Positions 17,369 to 25,845 of a stretch of DNA of 64,000 nt are shown here, piece by piece (positions within the stretch are counted from its first letter, which is position 1; each line of letters opens with the position of its first letter). The stretch is from Lactiplantibacillus plantarum EGD-AQ4 (lineage in GTDB: Bacteria > Bacillota > Bacilli > Lactobacillales > Lactobacillaceae), in contig NZ_AVAQ01000012.1 in assembly GCF_000463075.2 (NCBI RefSeq), positions 62,001-126,000 on the forward strand, in the 5' to 3' direction. The position numbers and the translations under genes were made by a program. Under the pieces are notes generated by a model that worked only from the letters and a program-made list of their open reading frames with translations, searched no databases and had not been told where the DNA came from.

Positions 17369-17408
17369 ACAAGCGACTCGCAATTTTGATGCGAGTCGCT
17401 TGTCTTTT
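17369..17408. terminator. Bidirectional terminator between TetR and ROK genes
   Basis: A perfect 13-bp stem ACAAGCGACTCGC / GCGAGTCGCTTGT with a T-rich end. The 200 bp between it and the ROK gene hold nothing I recognise. Confidence 0.9.
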
Positions 17409-17606
17409 ATCTATGTCAGCAGCTGCAATAATCTAAATATTGTTCAGATTATCGCAGTCCAATACCACGGGTGGCTTGTCTACAACGCCGGTATCCCCTG
17501 ACTCGTATCGTCACCACTAAACAGTCAATTTCAGATTCATCTGTTCGATGTTAACACAACTAATTTGCCAGCGTCATAAAACATCAATTGTCATGGTCAC
17601 GTCTCA

Positions 17607-18494
17607 TTAGTCAGTCAGTTCCGGATACGTCTGCTCAAAATCAACAGCCGCTCCCCGCAAATTAGCGGCATCCGTATACTGGCACGCAACGACCTTAGGT
17701 TTAATGGAAGCAATCTTAACCGTTGCCCGCAATTTTTCGATTTCAGCATCAATCGCTGGCAACAAATGCGGATTATTCGAGACCGCCCCGCCCATGACGA
17801 TTAACTCTGGGTCAAAACTATACTGCAAATTATAGATTGCCCGGGCTAACGCTTTGATCATGACTTGAACTTCTGCTTGGGCGGCAGCATCACCCTGGGC
17901 GGCAAGTTCAAAGACCGCCTGCCCGTCTAATTGAGGCTGGTCCGGATGTGCAGCGTTGTAGCGGTTTGCGACAGAAACGGCAGTCCCCACTTCACTCAAA
18001 ATCTGATGGTCGTTCAATAAGGTAAATCCGAATTCGCCACCAAATAAATGAGCCCCATGCCAAATCTGATGATTAACGATGACCGACCCACCGACCCCGG
18101 TCCCAACAATTAAAAAGCAGAGACTGGCGACGTCCTTGCCCGCACCGTCTGCGAGTTCTGCTAAAGCCGCACAGTTGGCGTCGTTTTCCATACTGACTGG
18201 TAAGCCAAAGCGTCGTTGTAATTCCGGCTGAATCTCAAAATTGTGGATATAAGGGAGGGCGCTTGCGCCTTCAATCACACCTGTGGCCTTGTTGACGGCC
18301 CCGGGCGAACTGATGCCCACCCCACTGATTTGATAATCCGCCTTCATCTGCGCGACCTGGCTGATGAGTACTTCATAAAATTCAGCTAACGTGGTTGGCG
18401 TGGCCACCTTGGTTTTCGCCACCAATTGCTGATCCTGCCACACCGCAAACTTGATGGTCGTTCCACCAATATCAATAACACCTAATGCTCGCAT
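17607..18494 (-). CDS. ROK-family sugar kinase
   Basis: 295 residues. The ATP phosphate loop DIGGTTIKFAVW opens the protein, GISSPGAVN and ENDANCAALAE carry the sugar-binding Asn/Asp, and VGTGVGGSVIV is the second phosphate motif. The ROK zinc cluster (CxCGxxGCxE) is absent where it would follow GGEFGF. There is no helix-turn-helix, so this is an enzyme rather than a repressor. Short ROK kinases without the zinc cluster, including BglK-like enzymes, phosphorylate glucose, beta-glucosides or amino sugars; I cannot choose between them. I start at the ATG (MRALGV) with AAGGA 11 bp upstream. A partial cre lies at 18534-18546. The gene appears monocistronic. Confidence 0.85.
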   Translation of the reverse strand: MRALGVIDIGGTTIKFAVWQDQQLVAKTKVATPTTLAEFYEVLISQVAQMKADYQISGVGISSPGAVNKATGVIEGASALPYIHNFEIQPELQRRFGLPVSMENDANCAALAELADGAGKDVASLCFLIVGTGVGGSVIVNHQIWHGAHLFGGEFGFTLLNDHQILSEVGTAVSVANRYNAAHPDQPQLDGQAVFELAAQGDAAAQAEVQVMIKALARAIYNLQYSFDPELIVMGGAVSNNPHLLPAIDAEIEKLRATVKIASIKPKVVACQYTDAANLRGAAVDFEQTYPELTD

Positions 18495-18533
18495 CCGTTC
18501 ATCATTCCTTTTCAAATAATCTTGTTATCTTAA

Positions 18534-18546
18534 TGATAGCGCTTCA
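18534..18546 (-). promoter_or_regulatory. Possible cre upstream of the ROK kinase
   Basis: TGAAGCGCTATCA on the minus strand matches the CcpA consensus if one position is missing in the left half. It lies 40 bp before the start codon. Confidence 0.35.
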
Positions 18547-18732
18547 CTGGTTAAATGTATATGCATTTATCACGATGCATGCTGCTGGTTAATTTATCAT
18601 ATTTAATGCGCCATCATAACTTGCACAGCGTATCGTGATCGCTAAGTCAGCATAACGGCGACAAACTAATTATTAGTCATTTTATGTCGTCGTAGCACCA
18701 ATCGCAAGGCTAACTAATAACCGTGGTAACCT

Positions 18733-18778
18733 AAAAACCGTGGCCCACTTAGCGTTTCACGCCAAATGGATCACGGTT
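18733..18778 (-). terminator. Terminator after the ABC exporter gene
   Basis: AACCGTG pairs with CACGGTT, with inner CCA/TGG and GCG/CGC pairs and a GTGAAA-type loop, followed by TTTTTAGG on the minus strand. It lies just beyond the distal, displaced stop codon of the interrupted ABC gene, as expected if that longer frame was the original gene. Confidence 0.8.
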
Positions 18779-18785
18779 ATCAAAA

Positions 18786-20543
18786 TTATTTCTTGAACTG
18801 AATCTTGACGTAATCACGATATAACGGGACGTTGGCCATTAATTCCTGATGAGTCCCGGAACCGCTGACGTGGCCGTCTTCGATGAAGTAAATCTGGTCG
18901 GCATCAACAATCGTACTCAACCGGTGGGCAATCACCAGCGTGGTACGACCCTTCATCAATTCTCCCAGTGCTTATTGCATCATCGCTTCTGATTCCGAAT
19001 CCAAGCTCGCCGTCGCTTCATCCAACATCAAAATCTTGGGGTCCCGTAAGAACGCCCGCGCAATTGCCAGTCGTTGCCGTTGTCCGCCGCTGACCTTAAC
19101 CCCGCGTTCACCGACTTGGGTATCAAGTCCGTCCGCCATCGCACTGACAAAATCTGCCGCTGAAGCCAACGTCAAAACGCGCCATAGTTCAGCGTCAGAA
19201 TAGTCACGATCCGCGCCATACGTCAGATTTTGACGAATCGTACCAGCCATAATGGCCGAATCCTGACTGACGTAGCCAATCTGTGACCGCCAGCTATTAA
19301 TGCTGAGGTCCTCAATATCTTGATTGCCAATCCGAATCTGCCCGGCAGTTGGTTGATAATAACGTTCAAGTAAGCTGAAAATCGTTGACTTACCGCCACC
19401 AGAAGGCCCGGCAAACGCCACGACGGTATTGGGTTGCGCTTCAAAGCTCACGTCATGCAAGATTTGTTTATCCTCATCATAAGCAAAATCAACATGGTCC
19501 ATCGCTAACGTTTCGTTGGCGACTGAATGGGTGTCACCAGTAGTCAATTGTTCTTCAGGTTCAGCGAGTAATTCCCGAATGCGGGCGGTTGACCCACTCG
19601 CTTTGGCCAAGGTCGTGAAGAATTGCCCGAGCGTACCAGCGGGGCCGATAATTTGGAAGAGGTACATTAGAAAGGACACTAAGGTTCCCATCGTCATCGT
19701 ACCACTGGCGACGCGCGCCGATGCATACAGTAGCACACCCACGAAGAGTGCCATCATCGTCGCCGTCATGACTGGACCAGAAATCGAGTCATACACTGCT
19801 TCACGTAATCCGATCCGATAAAGGGTTTTGATTTGACCCGCGCCAGTCGTCGTTTCCACCGGTTCGGCATTCGATGATTTGACCAGTCGAATTTCACTCA
19901 ACGTTTCTTCCGCCGTGCCGCTAAATCCCGCGAGTGCGTCTTGCCGCTCATGCCCAATCTTGCCAGTTTGGCGCATAATCGGAAACATCACTAATAAAAC
20001 GATTGGAATCGCTAAGACCATGATCACGGTCATCTTCCAGTCCATCAGAACCATGATCGCGATGGCACCGACTAACTGCATCAAGGATGTCACCATTTGT
20101 GGGAAGGCATTGGCGAGCAAGTCCTTGATCTGCGTCGAATCGTTTACGAGCCGCGAGGTCATCTCACCCGTCTTGACGTTATCAAAGTAGCGGACTGGTA
20201 ACCGTACTAATTTATGCCACAGCGTGCCACGTAAATTCGCCACGACATTTTCACCGAAGACCCCGAGCAGTGTGCCTGATAACGCACTGATGACGGCGCT
20301 AATGAGGAACAGTGCAATCACACCGATTAGCAGTGACTGATTGACACCATGACTAAACCCGTTGATGAGCGTCTGGGCAAACTTGGGCACCATCAATTGC
20401 GCACCCGTCGCCAATAGTCCCAATCCGAGGCCTAGCCATAGTTGCCAGTAACGAGGACTGGTATGCCGAATTAATTGTAAAAACTGTTTTAAATCAAACT
20501 TCTGACCCGCCGGACGCGAGTATGCCGTTTGTGATCGTTCCAT
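18786..20543 (-). pseudogene. MsbA/LmrA-type ABC exporter interrupted by an in-frame stop
   Basis: The frame encodes an ABC half-exporter of 585 codons: six-helix membrane domain (residues about 25-340) and ATPase with Walker A GPSGGGKST (about 380), signature VSGGQRQRLAIARAF (about 485) and Walker B ILMLDEATASLD (about 505). A TAA at 18972-18974 (codon 524) follows DSESEAMMQ. The same frame then continues with [19 protein letters not shown], the switch histidine and the normal C-terminus, to a TAA at 18786-18788. So a single codon cuts off the last 61 residues including the H-loop. It follows a MarR gene by 27 bp. A frameshift is excluded; a sequencing error or a recent mutation remain possible. 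The truncated ATPase is expected to be inactive. Confidence 0.85.
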
Positions 20544-20570
20544 TTCACTTATGCCTCGTATTTCAATGAT

Positions 20571-21107
20571 TTAGTTGAACCACCGTGGGCCCCGGCCCCA
20601 ACCTGGATGAGGGCCAAAACCGTGTTGCTGGCCAAAGTGCATCAATTCCCGAATATCAATACTATCCGCGTTTTCACGTAGCTTCGCCAATAAGTGTTGC
20701 AATTGTTCGCATTCTTCGTCCGTCAAATTGCCGAATAACTGATCAGCTAAATCATTGGTTCCTTGGACGCGATGCGCGGCCATTTCCTGTCCACGGGCAC
20801 TCAGTTTGATAATCACGACCCGTTTGTCACGCGGACTTGGCTCACGCGTAATCAATTCCGCATCTTCCAACCGACTTAAGGTCGCACTGACTGAGCTGGG
20901 CCGGATGTCTAAAATTTCAGCGATCTCAGCATTCGTCAAGCCCGCTGGTGCATCCGCTAATACCCGCAAAATACCCATCTGGCCGCGACTACCCCGCTCA
21001 TTACCACGGTCACCAAAATGAAATTGTTGAGCCATCGCCATCATGAACGCCCGATTCTGAAACAATTGACCAAAACTATTGAATAAATCTCGATTATGAT
21101 CTGTCAT
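20571..21107 (-). CDS. MarR-family regulator
   Basis: 178 residues with a winged helix: LTNAEIAEILDIRPSSVSATLSRLEDAELI (recognition helix about 60-85) and the wing REPSPRDKRVVIIKLS. N- and C-terminal helices form the dimer interface; the tail is unusually rich in Gly, His, Pro and Arg (HGFGPHPGWGRGPRWF). It is the first gene of an operon with an ABC exporter, so it is probably an autorepressor that senses a toxic compound. The 49-bp element at 21144-21192 upstream recurs almost unchanged before the MacB-type ABC gene (50162-50210), so it likely controls both exporters. Confidence 0.88.
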   Translation of the reverse strand: MTDHNRDLFNSFGQLFQNRAFMMAMAQQFHFGDRGNERGSRGQMGILRVLADAPAGLTNAEIAEILDIRPSSVSATLSRLEDAELITREPSPRDKRVVIIKLSARGQEMAAHRVQGTNDLADQLFGNLTDEECEQLQHLLAKLRENADSIDIRELMHFGQQHGFGPHPGWGRGPRWFN

Positions 21108-21143
21108 GAAATCATCCTCCTACGAATTTGAATGACATTATGT

Positions 21144-21192
21144 TAGCACGTTAGTTAGATTAATACAACAAAAACTAACTATTTTTCTAACA
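21144..21192 (-). promoter_or_regulatory. MarR operator/promoter, first copy
   Basis: Contains TAGTTAG and CTAACTA 16 bp apart plus a third half-site CTAACA. It overlaps a likely promoter (TTGTAT, 17 bp, TAACAT on the minus strand). 39 of 49 positions equal the element at 50162-50210, with the half-sites fully conserved. Confidence 0.75.
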
Positions 21193-21200
21193 TTTAGCGT

Positions 21201-21250
21201 AAAAAACAGCTTGGACCTTGTCATAACAAGGTTCAAGCTGTTTAAAAAAA
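21201..21250 (-). terminator. Terminator after the nitroreductase gene
   Basis: An 18-bp stem AAACAGCTTGGACCTTGT / ACAAGGTTCAAGCTGTTT with one G-U pair and A/T runs on both sides. Confidence 0.9.
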
Positions 21251-21339
21251 TCATAGGGATTAGTCATCACGTCTAATATTTGATAGCAAACACTCGCGAT
21301 AACTAAATTCAAAAGTCACGTTTTAACAGAATTAGTCTC

Positions 21340-21993
21340 TTAACAGAATTCCGTCACTTGACTACCATCATACCGGGTCGTCGTAATCGGTTGACTGGCC
21401 GCTTTACCAATCGCAATCGCCATGACTGGCACGTACCGCTTTGGATCAAGGCCAAACGTCGTCGCAACTTTGTCCGCGGCATAGCCGGCAATCGGGTTGG
21501 TATCATAACCATGCGCCCGGGCAATCAATAAGAGTTGCATCGCAGCCATACTACTGTCGATCATCGCATCGGCTTGCAGGAATTCGGGTGTCGCGTTTTC
21601 ATACATTGGCAGGAACGTCTTGAAGATTTCATCCCGTTTTTCAGGCGTGATGCGTCCTTCTTCACAAGCTTTGTTCCAAACATCGCGATAAACCAAGTGT
21701 GACTGAGTATCGCCTAAAACGAAGATCATCGCGGAACAGGAATCAATTTGTGGATAGTTGAATTTCATCAGGACGGACTTAGCCTTCGCCTTACCTTCCG
21801 CCGTATCCGCAACCACAAAATGCCAGGATTGCAAATTGCAAGCCGATGGGGCGCTGATGGTCTCATCGATGATCGTCTGTAATTCGGCCCGGTCAATCTT
21901 GACGGATGGATCGAATTGCCGAACTGATTGCCGGTTAAACACAACGTCTTTAAAATCGTTATTCGTAATCTTAGTCGTCATTGTTTCACTCAT
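21340..21993 (-). CDS. Nitroreductase-family FMN oxidoreductase
   Basis: 217 residues. Family hallmarks are NRQSVRQFDPS near the N-terminus (FMN phosphate contacts by the RxSxR motif), SAPSACNLQSWHFVVAD (residues about 45-62), DSSMAAMQLLLIARAHGYDTNPIAG and a final VPVMAIAIGKAA strand. Such enzymes reduce nitro compounds, quinones or enones with NAD(P)H in the cytoplasm. I start at MSETMTT, with AGGAG 8 bp upstream. It stands alone between its own terminator and a 500-bp gene-free stretch. The physiological substrate is unknown. Confidence 0.88.
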   Translation of the reverse strand: MSETMTTKITNNDFKDVVFNRQSVRQFDPSVKIDRAELQTIIDETISAPSACNLQSWHFVVADTAEGKAKAKSVLMKFNYPQIDSCSAMIFVLGDTQSHLVYRDVWNKACEEGRITPEKRDEIFKTFLPMYENATPEFLQADAMIDSSMAAMQLLLIARAHGYDTNPIAGYAADKVATTFGLDPKRYVPVMAIAIGKAASQPITTTRYDGSQVTEFC

Positions 21994-22441
21994 ATTAAAC
22001 ACTCCTCGTTCGTTTAATCTTAGTACTGGGCATGAATTGAATCCGTTTACATTTTCATTATAACCGATTTTGTGTCTAACTTCACAATTATTTCAGTAGC
22101 GCTACTATCGATTAGTTGCTGGCTCGAAACGCACGCTCAGATTTGGATAACTGCAACTCATGTCAGATCACAATCGTCAATCACGCCACATCCACGCCGG
22201 TACTGAAACACAACATCAGAATCTGTGCCTGCTGCAATTTTGGGGATGCCAGTCGGATTAAAAAACTGCTGCACTCAGTTACGACCAATATTTATTTTCA
22301 CACTAATTACCACCCGTCATTATTCATACCAGTATTATTAAATGCTCGCGATTCACCCCTCTAACCTACTTGGGTAATTAGACCAGTTATCCCGATTAAG
22401 TCAGTTAAAATAAACCAATGGACTATACCAATTAAATGCGA

Positions 22442-22470
22442 TTGAAAAAGCGCTTACAAGGCCGTACAAT
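22442..22470 (+). promoter_or_regulatory. Promoter and cre of the PTS EIICBA gene
   Basis: -35 TTGAAA (22442-22447), 17 bp, -10 TACAAT (22465-22470). The sequence AAAAAGCGCTTACA (22445-22458) fits the cre consensus at 12 of 14 positions and overlaps the -35 and spacer, so CcpA control is likely. The other 350 bp back to the nitroreductase gene show no gene or repeat I can identify. Confidence 0.7.
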
Positions 22471-22515
22471 AATGATTGCACTTATTAATTAATCACTTTT
22501 AGGGGGATTTTGTAC

Positions 22516-24507
22516 ATGAAGAATTACTTACAACGCATGGGTCGTTCACTGCAATTGCCCGTCGCCGTCCTACCAGCTGCCGCGCTGCTGGTTGGGATTG
22601 GGAACTGGTGGGCAGCCGCCAGTAACGATATCGTCGCGCACTTCTTACAAGCTGGTGGTAACGCTGTTTTGGGGCAGTTGCCGCTACTGTTCGCCGTCGG
22701 ATTAGCCTTAGGGATGTCCAAGGACAAGGATGGCGCCGCAGCCCTAGCCGGCCTCGTCGCCTTCGAATTACCGACCAACGTTTTGAAGCCTGAGTCGGTA
22801 GCAACGCTGCTCAATATTAAAGTTGCGACCGTTAATCCTGCTTTTAACCAAATTGGAAACGTTCTCATCGGGATCATTTCCGGTCTGATTGCAGCTGCAC
22901 TGTATAATCGTTTTCACGAAACCAAGTTGCCAATGGCGTTGTCTTTCTTTAGCGGCAAGCGCTTAGTCCCAATTTTGGCCGCAGTGACGATGCTCCTCGC
23001 CAGTGTCGTCCTGCTGATCGTTTGGCCACCCGTTTATGATGTACTGGTTGCCTTTGGTAAACTTATTGTTGGCTTTGGTGCAGTTGGTGCCGGACTCTAC
23101 GGCTTTTTCAACCGCCTATTGATTCCAACTGGACTACATCAAGCCCTGAACTCCGTTTTCTGGTTCGACGTCGCTGGCATCAATGATATTGGGAAATTCA
23201 TCGCTCATAAAGGGGTCAAAGGGATTACTGGGATGTATCAAGGTGGCTTCTTCCCCGTCATGATGTTTGGCCTTCCAGCCGGAGCGTACGCGATTTACCG
23301 CAATGCACGCCCTGAACGCAAAGTTGAAACGGCCTCATTGATGATGGCCGGCGCCTTCGCTTCCTTCTTCACCGGGGTAACGGAACCCTTGGAATTCTCA
23401 TTCATGTTCGTCGCATGGCCGCTCTACGTGTTGCACGCCGTTTTCACTGGCTTGTCCCTGGGATTTGCCGCCTTTATGCACTGGACCGCTGGATTCGCCT
23501 TTTCAGCCGGATTCGTTGATTACGTCCTCAGTCTGAGCAACCCGATTGCCAATCATCCGCTGATGCTGATCCCACAAGGCTTAGTTCTAGCCGCGATTTA
23601 CTACTTCGGCTTTAATTTTGCCATCAAGAAATTCCATCTGATGACACCTGGTCGCGAACCAATCACTGCCGACGATGCCGATGATTTGGCATTGGCTTCT
23701 GTTGCGACGGATGCTGATGATGACAAGTACACTCGCCAAGCCAAGCAAATTTATGCCGCATTGGGCGGTGCCGACAACTTGACGGTCATCGACAACTGTA
23801 CGACGCGTTTGCGACTCCAACTCAAAGACACTGGCACCATCAACGAAGCCGCCATCAAACACAGTGGCGCTGCCGGAATCAATAAGTTGGATGAACACAA
23901 CTTGCAGATTATCATCGGGACTGAAGTCCAATTCGTTGCCGATGCGCTCACTAAGCTGAAGGCCGCTAACGCACCGATTTCGGTCACATCAAACACGAGC
24001 GAAGAAGGCCCCACAACCACCGAAATACCAGGTATCACGAGTGGCGTGACGACTGATTTTTACAGCGTGGCGAACGGTCAATATGTTGATATTGAAGCGG
24101 TGGCAGACAAGACCTTTGCGGACAAGATGCTTGGCGATGGATTCGCCATCAATCCAAGCGACGGGACGATTTGTGCTCCCGTCGATGGGAGCGTCAGCAC
24201 CGTCTTCCCCACCAAACACGCAATTGGGTTCAAGACCGCATCCGGCCTCGAAATTCTGCTACACATGGGAATTGACACCGTTGAATTAAACGGCACCCCC
24301 TTCGAGATTCTTGTTCAGGCTGACCAATCCGTTCAACACGGTGAAGTCGTGGCCAAGGTTGATTTAGACGCCATTAACGCCGCTGGCAAGGACGCTACGA
24401 TGATGGTCATCATCACCAACATGGCCGCCGTCAACTTGATGAAGTTCAAGATGCTCAGTAATCAAGTCAAAGTTAGCGATGAAATCATGCTGGTCACTAC
24501 CAAATAA
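22516..24507 (+). CDS. nagE: PTS EIICBA, N-acetylglucosamine/glucose type
   Basis: A 663-residue three-domain permease. EIIC (residues 1 to about 385, MKNYLQRMGRSLQLPVAVLPAAALLVGIGNW) has the membrane helices and the sugar-site GVTEPLEF motif. EIIB carries the phosphocysteine in DNCTTRLRL (Cys about 427). EIIA carries both histidines, KHAIGF and LLHMGIDTVELNG (active His about 583). All catalytic residues are present, so it should import and phosphorylate its sugar without a separate EIIA. The domain order and length are those of NagE. AGGGGG precedes the ATG. From memory it corresponds to pts18CBA of L. plantarum. A cre overlaps the promoter, and a strong terminator follows. Confidence 0.85.
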   Translation: MKNYLQRMGRSLQLPVAVLPAAALLVGIGNWWAAASNDIVAHFLQAGGNAVLGQLPLLFAVGLALGMSKDKDGAAALAGLVAFELPTNVLKPESVATLLNIKVATVNPAFNQIGNVLIGIISGLIAAALYNRFHETKLPMALSFFSGKRLVPILAAVTMLLASVVLLIVWPPVYDVLVAFGKLIVGFGAVGAGLYGFFNRLLIPTGLHQALNSVFWFDVAGINDIGKFIAHKGVKGITGMYQGGFFPVMMFGLPAGAYAIYRNARPERKVETASLMMAGAFASFFTGVTEPLEFSFMFVAWPLYVLHAVFTGLSLGFAAFMHWTAGFAFSAGFVDYVLSLSNPIANHPLMLIPQGLVLAAIYYFGFNFAIKKFHLMTPGREPITADDADDLALASVATDADDDKYTRQAKQIYAALGGADNLTVIDNCTTRLRLQLKDTGTINEAAIKHSGAAGINKLDEHNLQIIIGTEVQFVADALTKLKAANAPISVTSNTSEEGPTTTEIPGITSGVTTDFYSVANGQYVDIEAVADKTFADKMLGDGFAINPSDGTICAPVDGSVSTVFPTKHAIGFKTASGLEILLHMGIDTVELNGTPFEILVQADQSVQHGEVVAKVDLDAINAAGKDATMMVIITNMAAVNLMKFKMLSNQVKVSDEIMLVTTK

Positions 24508-24570
24508 GGAACACGGCTTGATGACGATTGTTTGTTAATAAAATAAACGTTATGCTGGTGTCATCAACCC

Positions 24571-24622
24571 AAAAGCCGGTTCCGCGAGTGGTTTTCAACC
24601 ACCTTGCGGAACCGGCTTTTAA
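24571..24622 (+). terminator. Terminator after the PTS EIICBA gene
   Basis: A 15-bp perfect stem AAAAGCCGGTTCCGC / GCGGAACCGGCTTTT whose loop contains a second hairpin GTGGTTTTCAACCAC. The stretch 24623-24905 is otherwise featureless apart from an AT-rich region near 24780. Confidence 0.95.
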
Positions 24623-24905
24623 TATGGCAACACTTAGTTTAATAATTTTAAGACAATTATTTTGAGTCTTTTAGTACAAACCGGTGTAAAATCAGCGTTT
24701 GAGTGCACATCCGAGTCTTAGTGTAATCAGCGAATTCATGAGGTCGATTGCCAGCAATGTACATCCTGTGAATATTTACGTATATAAATATAAATGTTAC
24801 CATCAAGCTAGATTGACACGACTTGCACTGAACTTGCCAGTAACAGCGGTCAGCGTCACAAACAAACCACCACGACATCAGTGCTAAAAATCGAGGAGGC
24901 CCACC

Positions 24906-25007
24906 ATGTCCGTGTACACCGGAGATTACATCTTCATCATATCCGTCGTCGCCTTTTTTCTCATTGTTGGCGGCATCATTTGGTTAGTCGCCCGCCGATT
25001 ACATTAA
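24906..25007 (+). CDS. Small single-helix membrane peptide, 33 aa
   Basis: An ATG 6 bp after GGAGG opens 33 codons: MSVYTGDY, then a 20-residue hydrophobic helix (IFIISVVAFFLIVGGIIWLV) and a basic end ARRLH. It is closed by the terminator at 25031-25076. The strong ribosome site, own terminator and clean helix plus basic tail make a real gene likely. Such peptides can be membrane regulators of transporters or type I toxins; neither role is shown. It is convergent with the amino-acid ABC genes. Confidence 0.65.
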   Translation: MSVYTGDYIFIISVVAFFLIVGGIIWLVARRLH

Positions 25008-25030
25008 TCTGTGCGGTCCCGACTAATCAC

Positions 25031-25076
25031 AAAAGGCGCAACAGGCTCGACATATCGACCTACTGCGCCTTTTTTA
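25031..25076. terminator. Bidirectional terminator, small peptide / ABC operon
   Basis: AAAAGGCGCA pairs with TGCGCCTTTT, with an inner AGGCTCGA/TCGACCT stem. It ends 1 bp before the stop codon of the ATPase gene on the other strand. Confidence 0.9.
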
Positions 25077-25077
25077 G

Positions 25078-25845
25078 TTACCCTGCAAACATCGTTAACA
25101 ATTCATCCGCCTGCAACGCCTGTTTGGCTGCCCCACGGACATCTAACTTGATCTGGCCGTCTTGGACCATCACCAAGCGGTCGCCGTACGCAAGCGCATC
25201 ACTCATCTTATGCGTAATCATCATGGTGGTCAGCTGATTAGCCGTCACGATTTTCTGCGTCAACGCCATCACTTCCGCGCTTGTTTGCGGGTCAAGGGCG
25301 GCGGTGTGCTCATCTAACAGCAACAATTCAGGTTGGCTGAGGGTGGCCATTAGTAAGGATAAGGCCTGCCGCTGTCCGCCCGATAAGTATTTCACCTGAG
25401 TATTCAAACGTTGCTCCAAGCCCATGTTGAGGCTGGCCAATAAGTCCAAATACTGCGCTTCTTGGTCACGACGCCAATACCGACGCAGACTCAAGCTCCC
25501 AGTATGCCGCGCCGCTAACGTTAAGTTCTGGGCAACGCTCAAGTCACCCGCTGTCCCTAATTTGGGATCCTGAAAGACGCGAGCGACCCACCGTGAGCGG
25601 TACGCAACGGGCCGATTGGTTACCCGGTGCCCGGCTAGTTCGATTTCCCCGGCATCGGTAGTGAGCGTGCCCGCAATCGTATTGAGCAGTGTCGACTTAC
25701 CAGCCCCATTATTGCCAATCACGGCTACGAATTCGCCGGGTTCAATCGTTAGATTCACGTTCTTTAAGACGTGCCGTTCGTTGCTGGTTCCCGGAAAGAA
25801 GACTTTTTGTAAGTGTTGTACGTTCAGAATGGCTGGTTGTGGCAT
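25078..25845 (-). CDS. ABC importer ATPase (TrpXYZ-type amino-acid uptake)
   Basis: 255-residue cytoplasmic ATPase: Walker A GNNGAGKST (about 43-51), Q-loop, signature LSGGQRQALSLLMA (about 150), Walker B LLLLDEHTAALDP, switch His in MITHKM. The Glu following the Walker B Asp is present. It is the last gene of the operon solute-binding protein, permease, ATPase. Its start (MPQPAIL, GGAG 9 bp upstream) lies 104 bp inside the permease gene, an unusually long overlap that ensures coupled translation. The Phe-rich leader upstream of the operon suggests an aromatic amino acid as substrate. Confidence 0.88.
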   Translation of the reverse strand: MPQPAILNVQHLQKVFFPGTSNERHVLKNVNLTIEPGEFVAVIGNNGAGKSTLLNTIAGTLTTDAGEIELAGHRVTNRPVAYRSRWVARVFQDPKLGTAGDLSVAQNLTLAARHTGSLSLRRYWRRDQEAQYLDLLASLNMGLEQRLNTQVKYLSGGQRQALSLLMATLSQPELLLLDEHTAALDPQTSAEVMALTQKIVTANQLTTMMITHKMSDALAYGDRLVMVQDGQIKLDVRGAAKQALQADELLTMFAG

